This document shows positions 1 to 18,297 of a DNA stretch of 64,000 nt, piece after piece (the first letter of the stretch is position 1; every line of letters starts with the position of its first letter). Source of the stretch: Saksenaea vasiformis B4078 (taxonomy: Eukaryota > Mucoromycota > Mucoromycetes > Mucorales > Saksenaeaceae); assembly GCA_000697055.1 (NCBI GenBank), contig JNDT01002417.1:42257-106256 (forward strand). The letters are read 5' to 3'. The notes beneath the pieces are model-generated. The model saw only the letters and a program-made list of their open reading frames with translations, had not been told where the DNA came from and ran no database searches. The translations under genes and the position numbers were made by a program.

Positions 1-1359
1 GTATCTTAAAAGATCTAATGAATGTTTCTTGTTTATTGTTACGACATCGTCAGGTTCTAGAAGGAAATACAATAGCACAAAGCAGTACATAAAGCTAGTC
101 GCATTCCAAGTAAACCAGGTAGGCGCTTAAGCAATTACTGCTCGACGTCGATGGTGCGGTGTTCCCAGGCTTCTTTTCTCCTCTGTCTCCATTTCCTTTT
201 CTTCTTAGCTATTTGATATGGTCGCTTCCCCCCATTCTGTACTCTACCGAGAAGAATTGAAGGCAAGACTAGCTGATACCTTCTCGCCGTAAAGATCATC
301 ATGATGAAGAGAGATATAGACGCTGTCTTCGTATTTTTTTAGATGGTTTTTCACTAGATCAGAACCTTTCGATTTATTCAGAATTGATTGTATCACGCCA
401 CTATTTTATCGCAAAGTAGATACGTCCAGAATTTGAACTAAGTAACTGTAGTTTGTAACTTTTGACCAGTACTTCTATTTAAGCAGTTGCAAAAGGAACT
501 GGCATTGAACACTCAATGCATGACATATAGAGTTACATACCCAATTCATCGAACTGACTGCTTTGACGCAACAAGGGGGCTATGTGCGCCACAACACAAG
601 GAGAAAGTACAAAAGTTAGTCACCGTCCAGAACTTTGGAACTGTTGAGCCAGCGTTTATGTGCATCAATGCTTATGACTTGAAATACAAATACTTTGTCA
701 TGGAGAATGCACAAGACAAAGGAGGTTAGACGTTTGGATAATTGATCAAGGTTATCAAATACTTCTACCTTAAAATCTTGTCGACGAAGTGGGACTCTGT
801 GTCCAATTAGAAAAGATAGGAGTTTGAGTTAAAACACCTCTTCTATTCAGGAAGACGGCAAAAATTGATCTTTTGGGACCGTAGTTCGGCAAAGGGCCGT
901 CTGTTGGCTTTTTGTTCTTCGACATAGAGCCAGTTTTATGTGACTGATTGGGTTTCGCTCCCCTTAGATCAGGTTTTGGCAAGCGTGGCAAAAAAAAAAG
1001 AAGGTAATCCGGTTGTCCGGCGACTATTATTAACCCCAAATGATCTCAAATAGCCAGGCAGTAAAAGGGGGTCCTCTTTTCTGCGGTAGTTAACACGCTC
1101 GGGAGGCCGAACTCCCCCTAACGACGCAAGCTCGCCTTTTTCCTCATGGACCTCCAGGCTTCAGGATGACGATACTCATCTTTGATTGGCTGAACGGGGA
1201 TGCAATGAGTCTGTACCGAGATCCAGCGATTGGTTTGTTTCACCCCAGACCTGTTAAGCCATCCGTCGGCAATTGCCCGAGTCCTTTTTCCCTCTTCTCT
1301 TTCTCTCTTTCTCCAAGGAGACAAGCTTTTCGAAGAATACAGAACCTTTTAATTTTCCT
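1..1359. other. 5' flanking region, no gene recognised
   Basis: No stretch here resembles a known protein. An 80-codon open frame at 487-729 on the plus strand lacks an ATG at its 5' end and shows no recognisable motif. Pyrimidine-rich sequence at about 1290-1350 immediately precedes EDC3 and probably belongs to its promoter or 5' UTR. Confidence 0.4.
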
Positions 1360-3485
1360 ATGGCGGATGCTTTTTTGGGACTTTATGTATCGGTGGCACT
1401 CCATTCCGGCGTAAAAGTAGATGGAACTGTCGCCCATATCGAACCCTCCACACAGCAGATGACACTCAAAGATGGTACGCAGTTTATTATTTATGCAACC
1501 ATGCGAATTCCGTTATATTTCTGCCTTTGGAGTTAAAAAAGGAAATCACATTCGGCAGTGCACTTGCTTTTCCCGGGACTACCACCTCATCGCACGCCGG
1601 TCTATGGTGTCGTAGGAAGCGACATCAAAAATCTGCGAGTCATACGATCCGCACCACTGAATACATCCGCTGTTGAACCATCGCAACCTCCTACTGCAAA
1701 ACTCTTTGATAGAAAACCGTCATCGAGTGCAAGCTCGCGGAATTATGCACCTTCACCCGCGAGGAAATTCGCCGACCATGCCTCCTCCGATCAAGAACAA
1801 TCACCATCGCGACGAAGCGGAAAGGTACAGCTTATAATAAAAGGAAAAAAAAAAACGAAGAAAGAGGAAGACATGCTTAATTTTGTGATCGTTTTAGGTG
1901 CATGAGCCGGTAAAGTCAGCGTCTTGTACAAGTATGTTACTCTACTGAGTTTGGGTGAACTTATAAAACGTTGCCACAACGTAGCGCGGCGGGTGAAACA
2001 TAATCACCGCAAAGCAAAAGAGAATGGTTGGGCAGAGGAGGATGTTGACGGATTTAGGGGGGAAGAATTTGACTTCCAGGCAAATTTAAATATGTTTGAC
2101 AAGGCAAAAGTGTTTGCAGAGATAAGGGCAAGTGAAAGCTACCGGTAGAGGATTATCTATCCATTAACCGCGCGCGACACTGTAGGAATCAGATGATACC
2201 GCTTCAGAGACATTGTTGGTTACATTGAATCGGTTGCCACGGAAACCAGATATGGTAAAAAAAGTGAATTTGCTGCCTACCGAAATGGTACTAGACGCCG
2301 CACCTGCACCTTTTCGAGAAAGCGACGAAGAACCACCAGTGAATGGTGAAGAAAGTGATAACGAGTCACGAACTCCAGATGAATGGACGGAGAAGAAAAA
2401 AGAGACAAGATCAGGCCGAAAGCTAGGCGCCTGCATCACTGCAAAGGGTGGAAAGATCCCGTGTCCAACAGTTTCACCGTTGCAGATGGCTCATGCAGAA
2501 CATGAATGCAGTACGTTACTTTTTTTATAACGATTTGACGTCTCGCCAGTTGGTATAACTGTATGCTACGCTTTTAGTTAAGATGATGGGTCTATCGAAA
2601 GAACAGTTGATTGAGAATGGCGGTCGAGGCGCATCCATGTTAGCCCTGCAAGCTATCGGTAGGATCATGCGTATAGCTTGCAACTTCTCTTTTTTAGCTT
2701 ATCAAAACAAATAGGCGGTACTCAGCGTATGCAAACGGGGAAGGTACCGGGTATTGCCGTGCTTGTGGGAAACAACTATGTAGGTGCGTTTGGATTATCA
2801 GCCGCCCGGCACTTGATCAACCATGGGTGCGATGTTATTATATGTGTGACGGGATCAAAAACGACATTATGCGACGTGGTAGCACAACAAGAACAGATGG
2901 TGAGACGGATAGGCGGCACAATTATCACAGATGTCCAAGGTGGGAATTTACAATGATGACGATGATGATGATGAGAGTGAACAAAAAGAAAAACCATGTG
3001 TTAAGCAATGGATAGAATTAAACGATTACGACGTGGAGTTGGTGGTCGACGCTATGTTGGGATCACAGGAGAAACTAATGGATCTGCAAGAAGAGCAACA
3101 AACCATGTACCGGTCGCTGTGCGACATGATTGACTGGGCCAGTGGACAAAAGGCTGCTATTTTAAGTGTCGATTTCCCCAGTGGCGTTGACGGTGGAACA
3201 GGTGCAAAATTGAAAACATCATGTAGAAGTTAAACATGTAGGATTAACGTTTTTTTTTTCTTTCTCTCGATAGGCGAGTGTCACGACGCCGTTCATTTCA
3301 TTCGTCCTCGATGGACTCTGTGTATGGGAGCGCCCAAGTCGGGATGCTTATCAACAGAGGTCACAGGCGAGCTGTACATGACCGACCTGGGTATACCAAG
3401 GCAATGTTGGCGAAAAGTTGGTGTGAAAGGATGGAGTATGCCATGGGGAGCAGATTTTTTGATTGCTTTAGAGTATGCGTCTTAA
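1360..3485 (+). CDS. EDC3: Enhancer of mRNA-decapping protein 3 (LSm - FDF - YjeF_N)
   Basis: Cytoplasmic P-body scaffold that activates Dcp1-Dcp2 decapping and binds the helicase DHH1, which is also encoded in this window. The start (MADAFLGLYVSV) opens a divergent LSm domain that runs across an intron to GSDIKNLRV. It is followed by a Ser/Pro-rich linker and an FDF motif (GEEFDFQANLNMFDK, about 2060-2105). A C-terminal YjeF_N Rossmann-like domain spans about 2570-3485 (GKVPGIAVLVGNNYVGAFGL, then VDFPSGVDGGTG). Several short GT-AG introns, two with long poly-A or poly-T runs, split the frame. The last exon ends at the TAA at 3483-3485. Domain order matches the EDC3 family, whose YjeF_N domain usually dimerises. 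Exact splice junctions around 1470-1570 are inferred. Confidence 0.9.
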
Positions 3486-3768
3486 AGGTAATGCATTGCG
3501 AGGACCAGGCTTCTTTTTTATTTTCCCACAACATAATAAGAATAAAAAAGGAAGCAAACAACAGGTCGTTATCATCGTCGTTGATTTCCACCAGTTCTAT
3601 GCGCTTTACTGACCGTACAACAAATCCGTCGTTCCCGTCATCTCTCTGACCACAATGCACGGTGTGCAACTCTTTTGGAGCTTCTTCCACATTTTATAAA
3701 AAGGAAATAAAATAGAGATAGAGAGAGACAGTAGTGTGGTCCATCCTCTGGATGGTGTTGCATTTTTT

Positions 3769-6597
3769 CTAGGATTTTAAAAATGGTAGAGAATCTAATT
3801 TATCCATCACTTCTTGCAGCTTTTCCTTGCGCTCCTGGAGGGCAAGATGTTTTTCAATGGGCGGGTTTTCTCTCGCAAAGGCAAGCATTTGTTGACGGCT
3901 CATTCGATAAACGAAATGATCATCCACTTCGCGAGGAAACTGGAAGAAAAACTCGTTCAACAATTCGACCTGGATAAACATCACTGCCTACAGAAAGAGC
4001 GAACTCAGTGGACATTTTTGTGTTGCTTTCTTGCTTACTTACTGTGTATGTTAGTTTCTCGGCAATTACGCTTAAGAAGGCTTCGGGGCAGTACTGCTTG
4101 TTTTCTGGCGACTTGCACTGACGGCTTTTGAGAGAGGCAAGGCGATATTTAAGTACCATTGCTCGATCCCGCAGAAAGAGAACTTCCTTTGCGTGTTGCA
4201 AAACTGGTTTTTCAATCCCGTTTTCTTCTTCTGTACGTTCCGCGTTCATGCGTTCTTTGTCCAGTACATGGTTGATGGCACTTCGTAACCTTCGTTTGCC
4301 TACGGCATGTTTGATCGTGTTCGCCATCGTATTACACATATCAAGTTCGTGTTCTAATAAAGCAACAGCACGCCGGACGGCATCTGCCCATTCTGCGTCT
4401 GTCACCTCAATCTGGCTAACCATAAGGAAAAACAATCATACATGCGGGTGGGGGGAGAGAGAGAGAGAGAGAGAGAGCTTACGTACTTCGTATTTGTATG
4501 GTTTGATCGTATTTTCCACTTGATCACTTGTCGTTAAGAACCTGGATCGAAGAAGATCGCTGGTAAACTCCAGCACGCGTTTCTGTGTTTCAGGATGACA
4601 AGTAAAAGGTTCTGCGCGCACGAGATGTTCCATATTGCGCACCAAAAGGTCTACTACGAGCTGGGTTGTTGCGCGGCCGACACCACTCTTTGTCAGAGCT
4701 GCTGACGCGAGATCCGTTTTGTAAAGCCAGTAGAAGTCTTCCGGTCTTGCGGTAGGTAACTCCATGATTTTGGGATCGGACCAGTACTGTTCGGCACAGA
4801 TATCCAACATGCGTTGTTCTAGCATGTTTCGAACTTGGGAGCGCACTTGTGGCTTTCCAAAACGAGCGGCAAACTCTTTAAAGTTCTGTTTCAACGCATC
4901 CATCGTTTCCGTCACGTAGGATTGCGGTGTTACCCGGCAGTCGTTGTAGATCACCTTGAACTGGTACTTTGCTTCCTCCAATTCCTTTTGTACTGCATCC
5001 ACAATGGTATAAAGGGATCGGCCCATACTTTGTTCAAGCACGGTCGTCAGTCGGTGGCGCAACGTTGCCGTGCCCACTTGGATACCACGTTGATTATAGG
5101 CGAGATGATGGTGATGAAAGAACAACGTCTCTTCGTCTGCTTTCTTCTTATCGTGGTCTCCAGTCGTAGTATTGCATGCCACGCCGATATAACCAAGATG
5201 GAGAGGATAGTCTGTATTTCGCAGCTTCGCCAATCCGTCTTCAGGCTCCACCAGATCCATTTTGGTGATGATGCCGAGCGTCCGCAGACCTAATGGATCA
5301 TACTTACGACTGGCTTTCAGCGCCGGCGAGCTCGCTAAATCGGCATCGGCGGCACATACAGCGAGAAGGATGTTGGGACCTTGAAGGTATTTGTCGCAGA
5401 GACGTTCAACAGCGGTTCGAAGGGTATTTCCTTGTTGTTGTTGATCCGTGTCTTGGACGTAACCAGGTAGATCGACCAATGTAAGGTCAGGGACATGAGG
5501 AGAATAGATGCAGAGCTGGATGGGTTCTTCAGACACACCCTCTCCCACCCCTCTATTCAGATGTAGTAAAGACTGGTGGATTTCCTTGAAATCATGCCGT
5601 TTGCCAGCTTCCAGCTGAGGAAATTCCCCATACTCCTCGTCTCGGCCCGGTGTATGGATCAGCGTGAGTTCGATGGGACGGCGTGTCACCACGTCAGGAC
5701 CCCTAAAATCCATCACACATCACTGGGCGCTCGTAAGCTTATCCGTGAAAGTCACCTATCACTTACTTGGGCAAAAATGCACGACCGACAATGGCTTCCA
5801 GAACAGAGCTTTTACCGGCACTTTGCGATCCGATCATCACAATACGTGGAAGCGTAATAGCATCCCCATGTCCAATAGAGGTTAATGCAGCACGTATCTC
5901 ACTCATTTTTTTCGTTAGCACCATTAGCTGTTGATCGTAAAGCACCCTCGACGGCTTTGGCGTCATGGTTTCATCTTCCGCCACAAGAACCTTCTCTTCC
6001 CTTTCTTCTTCTCCTTCTTCTTCTTCTTGCTCTACTTTTTCTTTTTCGTCGTTCTGTGTGAGTTGTTCTTCGCCTTCTCGTTCTGTCTCAGGAAAGGTGT
6101 GTACTACTACGGTTTTCTCTTTGGTGGTATTCATCGAAGCAAGTAATCTTTTAACGGTATCTGGGATGCGTAAATGCATCGCTGGGATGGAAATCTCAAC
6201 GTCTCCGACTTGATCTTGGAGTTTAGACAGGAGCTCCTGCGCCTCCACTACCAAAGCGCGGCCTTTATCGGTCCACTCTGAAAAAAAAAGGCAACAGGTC
6301 CGTTCAGTTCTCACTTTCAGAAGTTCTTCTTCTTCTCCTACCTTGGACTGTGTTGTTCGCTACGGTGATCCCGGCAACAGTCGTGCCGGCAACGATGGCA
6401 GGTAACCGCAAAGCTGACATGACCATGCGAGGAATGCCGGATATAGATCGGGTTTGATGGCGGTATGTGACAGATGGTATAGGTATCCTCGGTCTCGCTG
6501 GGTATCGTACAAAACGTGCATGGTAGGTTCTCACTGATGTTGCTGCTATTCGACGAAGCGGTTGTCGCGATACTACTACTGCTGCCTGCGTTAACAT
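3769..6597 (-). CDS. MGM1: Mitochondrial inner-membrane dynamin-like GTPase (Mgm1/OPA1)
   Basis: GTPase for mitochondrial inner-membrane fusion and mtDNA maintenance. The first ATG (6597) gives an Arg-rich, acid-poor N-terminus typical of a mitochondrial presequence, followed by a hydrophobic segment ([17 protein letters not shown]). Next come an acidic Glu-rich linker, then the dynamin GTPase domain with G1 GSQSAGKSS, a switch region ending [10 protein letters not shown]3 DLPG and G4 TKMD. Middle and stalk regions follow, with a C-terminal GED-like segment ending DSLPFLKS. About four introns are visible. The one at about 4440-4486 carries a GA/CT microsatellite that reads as Ser-Leu repeats if not removed. 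The next upstream exon joins FLPK to [11 protein letters not shown]. It is tail-to-tail with EDC3. Confidence 0.92.
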
Positions 6598-6805
6598 GAA
6601 TATTAAAAGAAACAAAAAAAAAAGGTAAACAGTAGAAAAAAGAAAAACAAGGACAGCAAATTTGGAATCACGCCACAGCGATTATATGTTATATTTTAAA
6701 CAAAAAGATTTTATTGATGGTTCAGTATCGAGCTCCCAATGGTTCTGGCACCCAGGTCCAGAATCTTGGTGACACCGTCAGATTTTACACGTTACTGAAA
6801 ACCGT

Positions 6806-7579
6806 CTAGAACAAGCGCTGGGGCTTGCCCATGGTAGACTTCAAGTACAAAGACTTGACGTTCTGCCAGTTCTTCTTCAACAAGGAGACCAGGAAGTTGA
6901 TGGACAACATGATGTTGGCAACCAACTCATCTTCGGTCATGTTGACGTGACCGACGGCGACACCCAAGCAAAGAACCTTCTTCAACTGGAACTTGATGGT
7001 GGCACGGATCTCGTTGGCCTTGTCAACCAAGCTGTCGTTGTGGGAGACAGGGGTAGGGAACTTGCCGACCTTGTGAAGACCGGGACCCAAGAGACGGGGG
7101 ATCTGCTTGATCAAAGCTTCGGAAGCAACGAAAGCATCGTATTTCTTGGCGAGCTTCTTGATAAGCTTCTTGTTCTTGTTCAACTTCTTCAAGTCATCAA
7201 CGGACTGGAATTCCATGCCGCAAGCCTTGGCCTGGTCACAGTGGAAAGCATCACCAAGAACACAGACGGAAAGGTTGGGACGGGGAATGTTGGGAAGCCT
7301 GTGAAAAAAAAAGACGCGTTTAGCAACGACATGGGAAAGTTGCATGAGTTACTTACTTGATGGTACCCGAGAAACGCTTGTCACGCTGGGGATCGTAGTT
7401 CTTCAAACCGATCTGGAGTTCAATGGTCTCGACGAACTTTCTCTTCTTCTCCTCGGAGCCAGCCTTGATGGCACGGATGGTTTCTCTGACGGCAGAACCG
7501 CTAACTTTGCTATAAAAGGTAGGATGGTAAGCATCATCATCATCCCACGATGGATGGATGAATGAAATATGTACCTCAT
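6806..7579 (-). CDS. RPL10A: 60S ribosomal protein uL1 (L10a)
   Basis: Component of the mobile L1 stalk of the large ribosomal subunit. The start exon is only ATG-AG (7579-7575), joined across an intron holding a Met/Asp-rich microsatellite to CAAAGTTAG, giving [13 protein letters not shown]. The second exon runs into [20 protein letters not shown] after another intron at about 7300-7357. The conserved core includes [34 protein letters not shown] and the C-terminal [18 protein letters not shown]. Length is about 217 residues, usual for eukaryotic uL1. A very short first coding exon is common in fungal ribosomal protein genes. Confidence 0.95.
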
Positions 7580-7895
7580 GATGGATGGATGAGATGAAAG
7601 GGAAGGCTCGAATCTTTCTACTTTTCTTCCCTTTACAAACTGCTGAGGTTCGAGCTGAGTTTCGATGAGCACAGTACTAAATCAGGAAACTCTTTCAATT
7701 GATTGTCTCAACGCACTTCTTTTTGTTTTGGTTTTTTTGGGACCACAGCAGAAGAAGCAAGTAGCCGGTTCCTTATCACATCGGCCTCATGTAGTCGTGA
7801 CAATAAAAAATGTTCAATTGAAAGAGTAAAAAAAAAAAACAAAGAATTCATTTACTGAAGGATAAATTAGCAAACTATACATCTTTTGCGCTCGT
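7580..7895. other. Spacer: uL1 promoter side
   Basis: Lies between the uL1 start and the stop of the small minus-strand gene. It contains pyrimidine- and purine-rich runs (about 7710-7740, 7828-7840) and no open frame with protein-like content. It presumably carries the uL1 promoter. Confidence 0.4.
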
Positions 7896-8343
7896 TCATT
7901 GTTCTTCTTTATGCTGACGGAACCAACGAGTTGTTTTATCCTCCAAATGACTAACATCAACATTGGGTTCACGATCGGCTTTGACCTAATTGAACCTAAG
8001 TAAAAAAGAAAAAAGAAGAAGAGGACGGATTCACACTTACGCAGGCTTCACTGTCCGAGGCTAGTTTCTCATTCCATAAGGGAGCAGATGTCATGAAACT
8101 TTCGTCTTCTTCTTCTTCAATCACGTCGCTCTTTATCGTTTCTACAATCCCTGTTAAACAAAAGATAAGGTGTTTTGTCAATGAGCTTACTTTCTGTCGT
8201 TTTCGTTTTAACTTCCTTTTCGGTTCTGTACAGTCGACATGAATAACTTAAGTCCTTTTTTATCTTTGGACATACCGGTTGTAGAATGCCCTCCATTGTA
8301 CAAAGGTAGGACGTAGGTATCGAGATGTTCTGACGGGAAGCAT
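7896..8343 (-). CDS. Small mitochondrial-type protein of unknown function
   Basis: A four-exon model gives about 100 residues: exon 1 at 8343-8276, and the last exon ending RWFRQHKEEQ at 7898. Splices use GTATGT, GTAAGC and GTAAGT donors with matching AG acceptors, and the frame stays open throughout. The N-terminus (MLPVRTSRYLRPTFVQWRAF) is Arg-rich and free of acidic residues, as in mitochondrial presequences. A central acidic run EEEEDE is followed by a distinctive block NEKLASDSEACVKADRE that spans the last intron. That block looks conserved-type, but I cannot assign a named family. Sits head-to-tail behind the PP2A gene. Confidence 0.65.
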
Positions 8344-8739
8344 TTTTAGGGAAAAGAATGGTTTGAGAAACAATAACGTTTCATATATAAATAGCTGCAT
8401 AAAACTAGAAACAAATGACATCAACTGGGGTGTGTTTCAACTGACAATCATCTGGAGCAAAAAATTAGTGCGAGTCTTGCACTGGGGTGGAAGGTTTGCA
8501 AAGTGGTCTACGTTATGGCTTGCACCTATACATTGGCTCTTCATGGACGCAACAATTATATATAGAGATAGCGTAAAAAAAATTCATTCAATAAACAATA
8601 AACGTAGTGTATATCCAAAGAAAGGAAAAAAGGAAAATGACTTTGCTTCTTTTTTGTCGTTGTTGTTGTTGCAAAAGTCTAATCATTGCACAGGTACCAT
8701 TTGTACTTTTTTTTTTCAATTTTCGTATTGTTTTGATGT
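8344..8739. other. Spacer between PP2A and the small minus-strand gene
   Basis: AT-rich sequence with poly-A and poly-T runs and no plausible gene. A 129-codon plus-strand frame at 8363-8752 is low-complexity and antisense to the PP2A 3' end. Confidence 0.4.
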
Positions 8740-9974
<1,235 letters not shown>

Positions 9975-10633
9975 TGTAATAAAATAGGTACAACAACAGA
10001 ATAGATGGACAAAAGATGCGTTTTGTTAAAAGAGGAAATTTCGGATGATCCCTATACTGAATAGGAACAAGAGAATGGAAAGATAACGTAAGGGGTGAAC
10101 CGACCAGTCGGAAAAGGGGAAATGAGAAGGGCAGCAACAAGAAGAAAAAAAAAACTTTGAGACGGAAAGCTCCCAAGAGGCAGCCAAAAAAGAACTCACC
10201 TCACGAACGAGAGGTTTGAAATTCAGTGACGTAGATCGTCATTTTTAATCTCCGAGCTTTGTCTTTTTTGCCTCACACACACATTTTGGATTTCACACTG
10301 ACTTGAAATCGCCCACACCACAGACTCAAAAATTTCACTTCTTTTTTTTTTCATAGGGAAAAGAGATAAAAAAAAAAAGGTTGGTACCCAGAGCAGCAGC
10401 CCTTTTATGTGTATGCCTATTACCTTTTAGAAATTATTTAATTAAGCCACTATTCAACGGTATTCACCTACCCCACATGAGTTCTTTGACACCCACTTTC
10501 TTTGTTCGTATGAATTAACCTCAACTTCTTATTCAGAATACCTGATTTCATACGACAAAACGTACTGCAACCACGATTCTTTTTTTTCATCGCGTTTATC
10601 CCTCTCTCTCTTATCTATCTATTGTGATCCGAC
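9975..10633. promoter_or_regulatory. Bidirectional promoter region between PP2A and SNF2-type gene
   Basis: Shared 659-bp upstream region of two divergent genes. It has poly-T/poly-A tracts (about 10340-10378), a CACACACACA run near 10273 and a pyrimidine-rich stretch just before the SNF2 ATG. No coding frame is credible here. The promoter role is inferred from gene orientation. Confidence 0.5.
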
Positions 10634-14990
<4,357 letters not shown>

Positions 14991-16092
14991 TCACGGGAGT
15001 AAACACCCATGTGGGTTCCTAAACTGTAAAGATAATAAAAAAAAAAGACCTGGGTACACAAAAAATGTGTTCATGTATGACCTGTTTGCATCGTGCATGG
15101 ATAAGGATCTTCAAAAAAAAAAAAAGTTTTTTTTTTTTTTTTTTTGATGATTGCTTAGCTAGTAATGCATAGAAAGCAGGGCGATTTAGTTGTTTTGGTT
15201 TTCATGACCCGGCTGGGTCGGGGGTTATGGTTGGATCGACAAGGTAGGACGATGGTGACGAACTGCAGGTGTGATGCCGCAAAGGAAAATCGTGGCGGAG
15301 TAGAGTGTTGTCATGGCAAATAAGTTTCACGAGCGGAACCCCAGGAAATTTCGAGGACTGGGGAAGGCCCAAAGGTCGTCTTTTCCCCAAAAAGGACCTA
15401 ACTTAGGATGTAAAAAATCAAACCATTCTTGTAAGATAGGTCTAGTTGACGTTTTTTTTTTTTTTGCTATCCTACTGTTGCGTAAACATACAGCTTTTTT
15501 TTTTTTATCGATGGGCTAAACAACTTCGATCCTGCATGCCAAAACGTAGACACAGAAAAAAAAAAGAAGTTGTTGGTGGTGGTGATGATAAACTTGATTT
15601 TCACACTATCTAGCGATTATTTAATAATACTAACAAAATGGCGTAAGTGCGCCTTTTTTTACTCGCATCGTTAGAAACGGGTAGCTTCATTTTTATATAA
15701 ATGGTTCATGCCATATCGGTTGATAGTGAACTCCGCCCTTACCCAAGCCCCTTTTCAAAGATCGACACTTTATCATTTACTACTCTGTATAGAGAGTACG
15801 TCTGATGATAAACCCTTCCCTTTTTTATTTTATTTTATTATTTCTTACACGTTGTTGATGATGCTCTTAAAAAAAGAAAACGCACGTACATCTGTTTGCA
15901 GCACAAAAAAAGGGAAAAGAGAAAAAAAAAGAGTGTGCATATGTGTGACAAGTCACAAGTTGACGAGGTCGCAGATCACGATCGTCGTTTGTTTCAGATG
16001 TCGATCGGACATTTGATTCACTCCATTAAAAGTAAGCGCTGTCAACAAGTTTTTTTTCCTTTCTTTTTTTCTTTACTTCTTTTCCAAAAACC
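14991..16092. other. Spacer with homopolymer runs
   Basis: Long A and T runs (about 15115-15145, 15450-15465, 15493-15506) and no convincing gene. A short plus-strand frame starting at ATG 15941 has a good GT donor at 16032, but no AG acceptor follows before 16136, so it was not joined to the next gene. Confidence 0.4.
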
Positions 16093-16410
16093 ATGTCAAC
16101 TTCGTTACCATCACCACCACCTGCAAATAATAATGGTTGGACACGAAGGTATCATCACCATCGCACCCGACGACGTGACTGTTTCGAAATACTCCAAAGC
16201 ATCATTCGAGAAAATGAACGTATTGAACGAGAAGAATACGAAGCCATGTTAAAAGAAGCACCATCGATAATCAATTGTAAATTCAAGGACCAACCTCCAA
16301 GCATCCTCATTAAACCAGATACCCCACCACAATCTCCCACTTCATCAACCTCCCTAAAACGATCAACCAACGTACGATTTGCGCCTGGTCCACCCAAAGT
16401 ATTCTCTTAA
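16093..16410 (+). CDS. Small hypothetical protein, Pro-rich tail
   Basis: Single-exon frame of 105 residues. A Pro/His/Arg-rich start is followed by a predicted helix (EILQSIIRENERIEREEYEA) and a Pro/Ser-rich C-terminal half (PDTPPQSPTSSTSLKR, then VRFAPGPPKVFS). The helix and tail look like real protein rather than random translation, but I do not recognise the family. Pyrimidine tracts upstream (16060-16090) and downstream (16430-16510) suit a fungal gene. The ATG at 16093 is chosen because no acceptor permits a longer spliced model. Confidence 0.5.
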   Translation: MSTSLPSPPPANNNGWTRRYHHHRTRRRDCFEILQSIIRENERIEREEYEAMLKEAPSIINCKFKDQPPSILIKPDTPPQSPTSSTSLKRSTNVRFAPGPPKVFS

Positions 16411-16641
16411 AAGTTATATACATATATATATACTCTCTCTCTCTCTCTCTATCTGCCCGTCTCTTTGTTTCTTTCTTTGTTTGTTTCTTCTTTCTCTCTC
16501 TCTCTGTGCATACTGTTTCTTTATTTTATTATAAAAAATTTCGCTTCTTTTTTTTTGGTTCTTTCTTTCTCTTGGCTGCGGATCGCCCTGTTACACAACA
16601 CGCGCCGCAAATCGTTCGCAGTTGTGTCTTATGACGTCTGA

Positions 16642-18297
16642 TCACGTTCCTAACTCATCCAAATAGTCACGAAAGAGATCTTCGCGCAGCGTTTTGGGCT
16701 CAATTGCTTGGTACCGTTCATCGTCCTCCAGCAATTTCTTGGCATCCCGCCATCGCATACCCACATGAATCTCTTTGGTTTCGCGTAAAAGATTCATGTA
16801 TTGTTCTTCCTTATTGTTGCCACCCTTGCGGAGCTGCTTGATATAGTCTTTGAACATCGACTCGCGTAGTCGACTATCACGTAGACCCTTAAACCTTGCG
16901 TCGTTCTTCACCTTGCGACGGAAATCTTCCCAGTACATGTTCACACTCGCCGCTTCTTTAAGCAACGTCGTATACGCCTCTTCGGGACTCTAACCAAAAC
17001 AGATATAAAGAGAAGCGTCCCCGTGATACATCACCTTGTTTGTTCCCCTTTACCTTGGTTTTAGGTTTATTCGCCTTCATTCGTTCCACAAGTACCCGGC
17101 AATAGTTATTAAACAGGTTCTTTCGCTTACTATGAGGTTGGACCACTATAAATCAACAACGGAAAACGTCGGAGCTGTTAGCCGTTTTTCCCCCCTCCCC
17201 CTCCGTTCTCCTTTCTCTCTCTCTCTTACATGCAAATCTTTCGTCACAAATCAATTTCGGTAACTCTTTTTCCCATGTGGCGTAGGGCGAAATATCTTTT
17301 TCTGCCAACATTTGCTTTGTTCGGCTTTAGCTTCCCGTTTTCTTTTTCTTCTTCCCCCCCCCCCCTCTTCTTTCGCCGGTGCCACCCCCACTTACCGTAA
17401 ACAGTTCAACGCGTTCATCATTTGAAAGTTCACGTTCTGCTGAGCTTTGCGTAGTACTAGCACTAGTACTAGTAGGAGGTGGTACTGCAGTAGTAGCAGT
17501 AGTAGCAGTAGTAGCAGTACTAGTAGTAATAGCAGGCTGTGCAGGTGTCACCGTGGAAGATGCTTCTTCTACCGTTTCAGAAACAGCAGTCGACACTGCC
17601 TTAACCATTTCAGGTTCTTTAGACGATGCATCCTTTTCCTGTAATGCATTAGCGCTGAGTCCAAGTTCGGCCATTTCCTCCGGATCCATGTTTTGTAACT
17701 GCCACATGATATCCTCCTCCGTCATCCTAAATCATCCACCAAATTAAAAAAAAGAAATCTTTTTTTTCCCTGGATTGTGCAAGTAATTTTACTTACTCCG
17801 TTGCTTCTTCACCACGTTCGTCGTCTGATTTGTGTCGCTTGGCCTCTGTCGCCTCTTCCTTTTCGTCCTCTAGTTTCCTTTTCTTCTGAGCTTCAAGCGC
17901 TTCCTCCAACGCCTTTGGCATTTCCCACACAGATTGCTTGGTTTCCTTGTCATAATAGAACTCCATGCCATCCTCCGTCTTGACAATCATCCATGTCGTA
18001 CCTTCCACCTTGATCCTACATGTGTCCTGTTAGACTTTTCTTTTTCGTTTTTTTTCGCATGGCTTCCACTGTTTACCTCTGCTTCTTTTTCTTGGCTTGC
18101 TGTGTCGCGGTCTCGGGCGCAGTAGGCATCGTGGGAGGTTGTACGGGAGGCATGACGGGTGGTTGCCAGGAACTTTGCCCGGTATGGGGATTGTACCAGT
18201 AGGGCTGACCATTCGGGGCACGGTGTTCCATCCAAACATTGGACCTCATAGTCGGAGGAGGGGGTGGTGGAGGTCGATAATGAGTAGGATCGGCCAT
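16642..18297 (-). CDS. WW/FF-domain protein, TCERG1 (CA150)-like transcription/splicing factor
   Basis: Nuclear adaptor that couples RNA polymerase II CTD to pre-mRNA splicing. Starts MADPTHYRPPPPPPP at 18297. WW1 has the two tryptophans of VWMEHRAPNGQPYWYNPHTG and SSWQPP. WW2 lies near 17940-18000 (TTWMIVKTEDGMEFYYD, then SVWEMP). A low-complexity Ala/Thr/Val linker (about 17430-17620, from TAC/TAG-type repeats) follows. Three FF-type modules come next: SPYATWEKELPKLICDERF joining across an intron to QPHSKRKNLF; VNMYWEDFRRKVKNDARF; and MRWRDAKKLLEDDERYQ, ending RDYLDELGT at 16642. Human TCERG1 has more WW and FF repeats, so this is a compact version; a Prp40-like identity is less likely because both WW domains are followed by a long linker. 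Confidence 0.82.

Noticed and set aside
4436..4500. Ser-Leu repeat extension of the MGM1 exon
   Set aside because: It is a GA/CT microsatellite read-through after a good GTACGT donor; the next exon continues the dynamin stalk.
4835..5293. Plus-strand frame of 152 codons inside MGM1
   Set aside because: Antisense shadow of the GTPase-stalk coding exon, no protein-like pattern of its own.
15941..16092. Upstream exon for the 105-residue protein
   Set aside because: A good donor at 16032 exists but there is no AG acceptor before the downstream coding region.
17350..17366. C-run in the WW/FF gene as a frameshift
   Set aside because: It lies in an intron of the inferred gene model, so no coding effect is implied.
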